A stretch of DNA of 9,568 bases from an uncultured Clostridium sp. (GTDB taxonomy: Bacteria > Bacillota > Clostridia > Lachnospirales > Lachnospiraceae), in contig URUX01000093.1 in NCBI GenBank assembly GCA_900551135.1, positions 1 to 9,568 of the forward strand, given 5' to 3'. Each line of letters begins with the position of its first letter. Position 1 is the first letter of the stretch. This document shows, in pieces, positions 6,473 to 9,568 of the stretch. The notes beneath the pieces are model-generated. The model saw nothing but the letters and a program-made list of their open reading frames with translations, searched no databases and was not told where the DNA came from. A program made the translations under genes and the position numbers.

Positions 6473-6792
6473 GGAACCTCATCTCCCAATAAATCATTTA
6501 AATGAAATCCTCCGGTCTTGCGGTATAACTCTGCCACAATTCTGGCTGCCACTTCGGTCGCTTCTTCATACCCTGCAGCAATCCCCAGAATCAGAAAATC
6601 CCTCTCCCTGTAATAGGGCAGCAGCAATTCTGCAGCCGGATAAATGTCAAGGATATTATTGCCTCCGCTGGCCGGAGTAATCACATATATTCCAGGACAG
6701 AGTTTTTTCTTACGCAGTCCCTGGATAATGGAAAACCGCCTTTTTGCCGCCTGTTCTCCCATGTATAAAGGTTTATGCCATCTCATTCTCAT
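6469..6792 (-). CDS. Conserved-looking small protein of unknown function, 107 aa
   Basis: I do not recognise a named family. The 107-residue product is soluble and mixed alpha/beta in character: a basic N-terminal third (AAKRRFSIIQGLRKKK), a strand-like GIYVITPASGGNNILDIYPA, a segment LILGIAAGYEEATEVAARIV, and a C-terminal GGFHLNDLLG. It is coding because it is locked between two genes: its start lies inside the last codons of the 441-aa gene (20-base overlap) and its TGA overlaps the DUF2953 ATG. The start is uncertain: ATG 6792 and ATG 6786 (MRW) are both in frame, and neither has a strong ribosome binding site, fitting translational coupling to the gene before it. The operon context suggests a link to sporulation; no direct evidence. 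Confidence 0.75.
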   Translation of the reverse strand: MRMRWHKPLYMGEQAAKRRFSIIQGLRKKKLCPGIYVITPASGGNNILDIYPAAELLLPYYRERDFLILGIAAGYEEATEVAARIVAELYRKTGGFHLNDLLGDEVP

Positions 6793-8098
6793 CTACCATA
6801 ATGGTGCGGATAAGTTCCATGGAAATCGTCTTTTCATCCATATCCGTACAGCTTTCCAAGCTGCTTTTTACATATGCTTCCAGTTCCGGAACCGAGTTAA
6901 AACATACTGGAATACTGGACAGAATCCGGGCCATAATCGCACGCACAGTAATCTTGGGCATGCCATCCCAAAGCTGGTTTAATTCCTGGAAAAACTTCTG
7001 GGTTTCCTCTTCCAGCATTTCCTTTGTCACTTCCCTGGAATCCTCGGCGGTCTGATCCAGTTCTACAAAAGAACTGCCGGAAAGAAGAAGGCTGATTTTC
7101 CGCAGGGCTTCTGTCAGTTCAGAACTATTTTCATCTGCTTTCCCATAATAAGAAGTGTCATAGCGCAGCCATTTCTCATAATACCGTTCCTGTTTTCCTT
7201 CTAACTGTACCAGCATATCCTCTGCCTGGTCTTCCGGAATGGAATAATCCTGTTTCTCCATCTTTGTCCAAATTACCTGAAGCAGTTCTGTCAGATTCTG
7301 CTTTTCTGCAGCATCCATAACTGCATAAGGGCCAGCCAGATGAATCACATAAAGGTCATTAATCAAATCCATTTCCAGCATTAACTGACCGGAAATATCC
7401 AGGATCTGGCCGGAAGCTATCTGAAGGCCGTCTGCCAGACGGTTAAATTCTTCCTGGGACAGATTTTTGTAATCTGCACCAGACAGCAGAGAAAGAATCT
7501 CATACAAATCCTCGTGACCATCCCTCATATTATCCGGAAGCTGGATCATGGATTCGGTGCGAAGCACATACAACATGGCATCCAGGCTGCTTTTTTCAGA
7601 ACCTTTGCAGATGGAAAGGCCCTCCTGTACCATGGAAAAAAATTTGCTTCTGGTAAAGCGGATGGGAAGCTGCTCCATCACCATCTGGATTCGTTCATTC
7701 ATCAGGGCAGAATCTCTGGAAGAAGTTAAAAATCTTAAAATCTCACCGGCCAGTACCTCGTCATCCGGCAGCACCGGTTTCTCTTCACTGGGAACATAGC
7801 GCAGTTCCAGACGGTTTAACACATGCTCATAAACCTGAAAACAATCTGTATACGCAGTTAAAACTTCCATCTTATCCATCGCTTTTCTGCGAAGTGCTTC
7901 CAGCTCGGATAAACAGGTTTCACCCCTTAATACGGTTCCCATGATTTTCTGGAAATCCCTGCGAAAGCGTTCTTCCCAGGGGCTTACCATCTGTGAATCT
8001 GCAGCTTCTTCAAAATACATATAATAATTCAGCGCCATTCTGGCACAGGAATACTGAAATGCTGCAGTCATACTTTTTTTCATTGTCAGCTGATCCAT
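6773..8098 (-). CDS. Unrecognised 441-aa helical, acidic protein
   Basis: No domain or catalytic motif is recognisable. The 441-residue protein is rich in Glu, Leu, Met and Gln and looks almost wholly alpha-helical and cytoplasmic, with no signal peptide or membrane helix. Cysteines are scattered, not in CxxC pairs. Visible segments include CARMALNYYMYFEEAADSQM near the N-terminus, FFSMVQEGLSICKGSEKSS and YYEKWLRYDTSYYG. The start ATG at 8098 follows AGGAGG by only 5 bases, and the cinA stop TAG is part of that ribosome binding site, indicating tight coupling. The gene ends 20 bases inside the 107-aa gene. The long intact frame, strong start signal and overlaps support a real gene. It could be a structural or adaptor protein; no biochemical role should be assigned. 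Confidence 0.8.
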   Translation of the reverse strand: MDQLTMKKSMTAAFQYSCARMALNYYMYFEEAADSQMVSPWEERFRRDFQKIMGTVLRGETCLSELEALRRKAMDKMEVLTAYTDCFQVYEHVLNRLELRYVPSEEKPVLPDDEVLAGEILRFLTSSRDSALMNERIQMVMEQLPIRFTRSKFFSMVQEGLSICKGSEKSSLDAMLYVLRTESMIQLPDNMRDGHEDLYEILSLLSGADYKNLSQEEFNRLADGLQIASGQILDISGQLMLEMDLINDLYVIHLAGPYAVMDAAEKQNLTELLQVIWTKMEKQDYSIPEDQAEDMLVQLEGKQERYYEKWLRYDTSYYGKADENSSELTEALRKISLLLSGSSFVELDQTAEDSREVTKEMLEEETQKFFQELNQLWDGMPKITVRAIMARILSSIPVCFNSVPELEAYVKSSLESCTDMDEKTISMELIRTIMVDENEMA

Positions 8099-8107
8099 AC
8101 TCTCCTC

Positions 8108-9379
8108 CTAGTCTCTCTCTTTATCTTTGTCTTTCCGGTAATTCTGGAGAATGGACAGGCGCAGAAGGTTTAATCCGCGAACAACAGCCTGCTCTCTGAT
8201 CTTATCTCTGCTGCCCCGAAACTGGCAGCGTTCTACCGTAACTTTATCTTTTACATAACAGGCAATGTACACCAGTCCCACCGGTTTTTCCTCGGTTCCT
8301 CCGTCCGGTCCTGCAATTCCCGTAATGGCAACACAGGTATCAGAATCTGCTGCAAAAGCACCGCCAGCCGCCATTTCTTTGGCAGTCTGTTCGCTGACAG
8401 CTCCGTACTTTTTCAAAGTAGCCTTGCTTACGTCTAACAGTTTCCGTTTCGCCTTATTGGAATAGGTAACAAATCCCTCTTTAAACACCTCGGATGCACC
8501 TGGAACATTAACAATCCGGCCTGCCAAAAGGCCGCCTGTACAGGATTCTGCAGTAGCTACCGTAAGCTCATATTTTTCCAGCAGACGGACTACCGCCCCT
8601 TCCAGAGTCTCGCTTTCCTTGACTGAATATACGCTGTCTTCAAAACGCTTCTTTACTTCCTTGACCACTGGTTTCAACAGTTTCTTGGCGCTGTCTTCGT
8701 TTTTGGCCCTGGCTGTAATCCGCAGATGGACTTCGCCGGTTTTTGCATATGTGGCAATCGTCGGGTTGGTCTGTCTGTCTATCAAATCCAGCAGCTTATC
8801 TTCTACCTGGCTCTCTCCGTATCCGCAGATCTTAACCATTTGGGATAAAATGACTTCTGGTTGCTTTTTCTTCAGATAGGGTACAACTTTCTTTTCAAAA
8901 AGCGGATGCAGTTCCCCTGGCGGTCCAGGAAGAAGGATGGCTGTCTTTTCGCCTTTTTCCAAAATCAGTCCGGGAGCAGTTCCATTATCATTATCCAGAA
9001 CAATCGCCCCCTCCGGCACGATGGCCTGTTTCCAGTTATTGTCCGGAATATCTGTATAAATACTATTTTTTAAATACCGTTCAATGCGCTGTCTGGTATG
9101 GCTGTCCTCTTTTAAGGAAAATCCCATCACCTCTGCGCATACCTCCTTGGTCATGTCATCTTCTGTCGGGCCAAGTCCTCCAGTTAAAATAATAATATCG
9201 GAGCGGTTCAAAGCCGTTTTTATGGTTTCTGCCAGACGATCATGGTTATCTCCCACTGTAGACTGGTAGTACATCGTCAATCCTAACAGCGCGCATTTTT
9301 CCGCTAAATACTGGGTATTGGTATTGACAATGTTTCCCAGCAAAAGTTCCGTTCCTACGGAAATTAATTCTGTTACCAT
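8108..9379 (-). CDS. cinA: CinA family protein with nicotinamide-nucleotide amidase domain
   Basis: This 423-residue protein is a full-length CinA, combining an N-terminal molybdopterin-binding-like (MoaB/MogA fold) domain that in some species hydrolyses ADP-ribose with a C-terminal PncC-type NMN deamidase that recycles pyridine nucleotides. CinA was first linked to competence and DNA damage response. The N-terminal domain (1 to about 170) carries GTELLLGNIVNTN, TGGLGPTEDD at 66-75 and PGPPGEL at 151-157. The C-terminal domain (about 258-410) shows AESCTGG at 277-283, VPGASEVFKEGFVTYSN, and AITGIAGPDGGTEEKPVGLV. The start ATG at 9379 follows GGGAG by 10 bases and lies 3 bases beyond the stop of the gene upstream. 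It is the first complete gene of the leftward operon. A housekeeping gene; its cluster with sporulation genes may be only positional. Confidence 0.96.
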   Translation of the reverse strand: MVTELISVGTELLLGNIVNTNTQYLAEKCALLGLTMYYQSTVGDNHDRLAETIKTALNRSDIIILTGGLGPTEDDMTKEVCAEVMGFSLKEDSHTRQRIERYLKNSIYTDIPDNNWKQAIVPEGAIVLDNDNGTAPGLILEKGEKTAILLPGPPGELHPLFEKKVVPYLKKKQPEVILSQMVKICGYGESQVEDKLLDLIDRQTNPTIATYAKTGEVHLRITARAKNEDSAKKLLKPVVKEVKKRFEDSVYSVKESETLEGAVVRLLEKYELTVATAESCTGGLLAGRIVNVPGASEVFKEGFVTYSNKAKRKLLDVSKATLKKYGAVSEQTAKEMAAGGAFAADSDTCVAITGIAGPDGGTEEKPVGLVYIACYVKDKVTVERCQFRGSRDKIREQAVVRGLNLLRLSILQNYRKDKDKERD

Positions 9380-9382
9380 AGA

Positions 9383-9568
9383 TTAAATGCTCCCTTCTGT
9401 CAGTACCTTGTGATTTTTCATCAGATAATCCGCTTCTATCATAGAATAGACATTCGACTTTTTATTATACTTAAAAACCGTATCATTACTATCAAGCATA
9501 TTTTCAAGTAGCGGAAGAAAATGTACTCTGTCTTGTATTTTGTGATAAAAATCCGAAGACTCTATATT
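9383..9568 (-). CDS. 3' end of an unrecognised AT-rich gene, cut by window edge
   Basis: The minus strand is open from the window edge to a TAA at 9385-9383, giving 61 C-terminal residues that include HFLPLLENMLDSNDTVFKYN and end MKNHKVLTEGSI. I do not recognise the family. It is mostly hydrophilic, with several Asn, Lys and Tyr residues and no membrane helix. It is 31% G+C (58 of 186 bases counted), against about 49% in 240 bases of cinA that I counted. The stop lies 3 bases before the cinA start, and the cinA ribosome binding site falls in its final codons, so the two are co-transcribed. The composition suggests recent transfer or a different selective history. A false frame is possible, but the lack of stops across 61 codons and the tight join with cinA argue for coding. 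Confidence 0.6.
   Translation of the reverse strand, partial: NIESSDFYHKIQDRVHFLPLLENMLDSNDTVFKYNKKSNVYSMIEADYLMKNHKVLTEGSI

Overview
The window is a compact, gene-dense stretch of a low-to-mid GC Gram-positive chromosome, most likely a spore-forming Clostridia of the Lachnospiraceae type. This is inferred from three things: the pairing of a YtfJ/GerW-type sporulation protein with a DUF2953 protein; the Cys4 zinc-binding form of ribosomal protein L28; and the order rpmB / Asp23 (yloU) / DAK2 kinase (yloV, FakA-like) / recG, which resembles Bacillus subtilis but lacks the sdaAB-sdaAA pair found there. I cannot name the genus from sequence alone. Nearly every gene is on the minus strand; rpmB is the only convincing plus-strand gene. 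No rRNA, tRNA, CRISPR array, insertion sequence or prophage gene was seen, and no gene-free stretch exceeds 300 bases.

Layout from left to right. Positions 1-1238 (minus) hold the N-terminal 412 codons of recG, cut by the window edge. A strong hairpin at 1256-1302 lies between recG and the upstream fakA/yloV-like gene (1319-3007). That gene is preceded by an Asp23/Gls24 (YloU-like) gene (3022-3378). At 3379-3555 a divergent promoter region fires leftward into the Asp23-FakA-RecG operon and rightward into rpmB (3556-3741), which ends at a textbook intrinsic terminator (3754-3781). A PHP-type metal-dependent phosphoesterase gene (3814-4827, minus) converges on rpmB.

From 9379 down to 4888 runs a tight minus-strand operon: cinA (competence/damage-inducible protein with a pyridine nucleotide amidase domain), an unrecognised 441-aa protein, an unrecognised 107-aa protein, a membrane-anchored DUF2953 protein, a YtfJ-family sporulation protein and a 45-aa two-helix membrane protein ending in Cys-Cys. 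Junctions are very short: the cinA stop lies inside the next gene's ribosome binding site, one junction overlaps by 20 bases and one by ATGA. The genes are therefore probably co-transcribed and partly translationally coupled. A possible sporulation-type promoter precedes the 45-aa gene, and a GAAA-loop hairpin follows it.

At the right edge, 9383-9568 is the 3' end of a gene I do not recognise. It is much more AT-rich (58 of 186 bases G+C, 31%) than cinA, suggesting different ancestry.

Nothing here amounts to a clearly new defence or mobile system. The best candidate for undescribed biology is the block of uncharacterised genes (441 aa, 107 aa, 45 aa) fused by overlap and spacing to the DUF2953-YtfJ sporulation pair.
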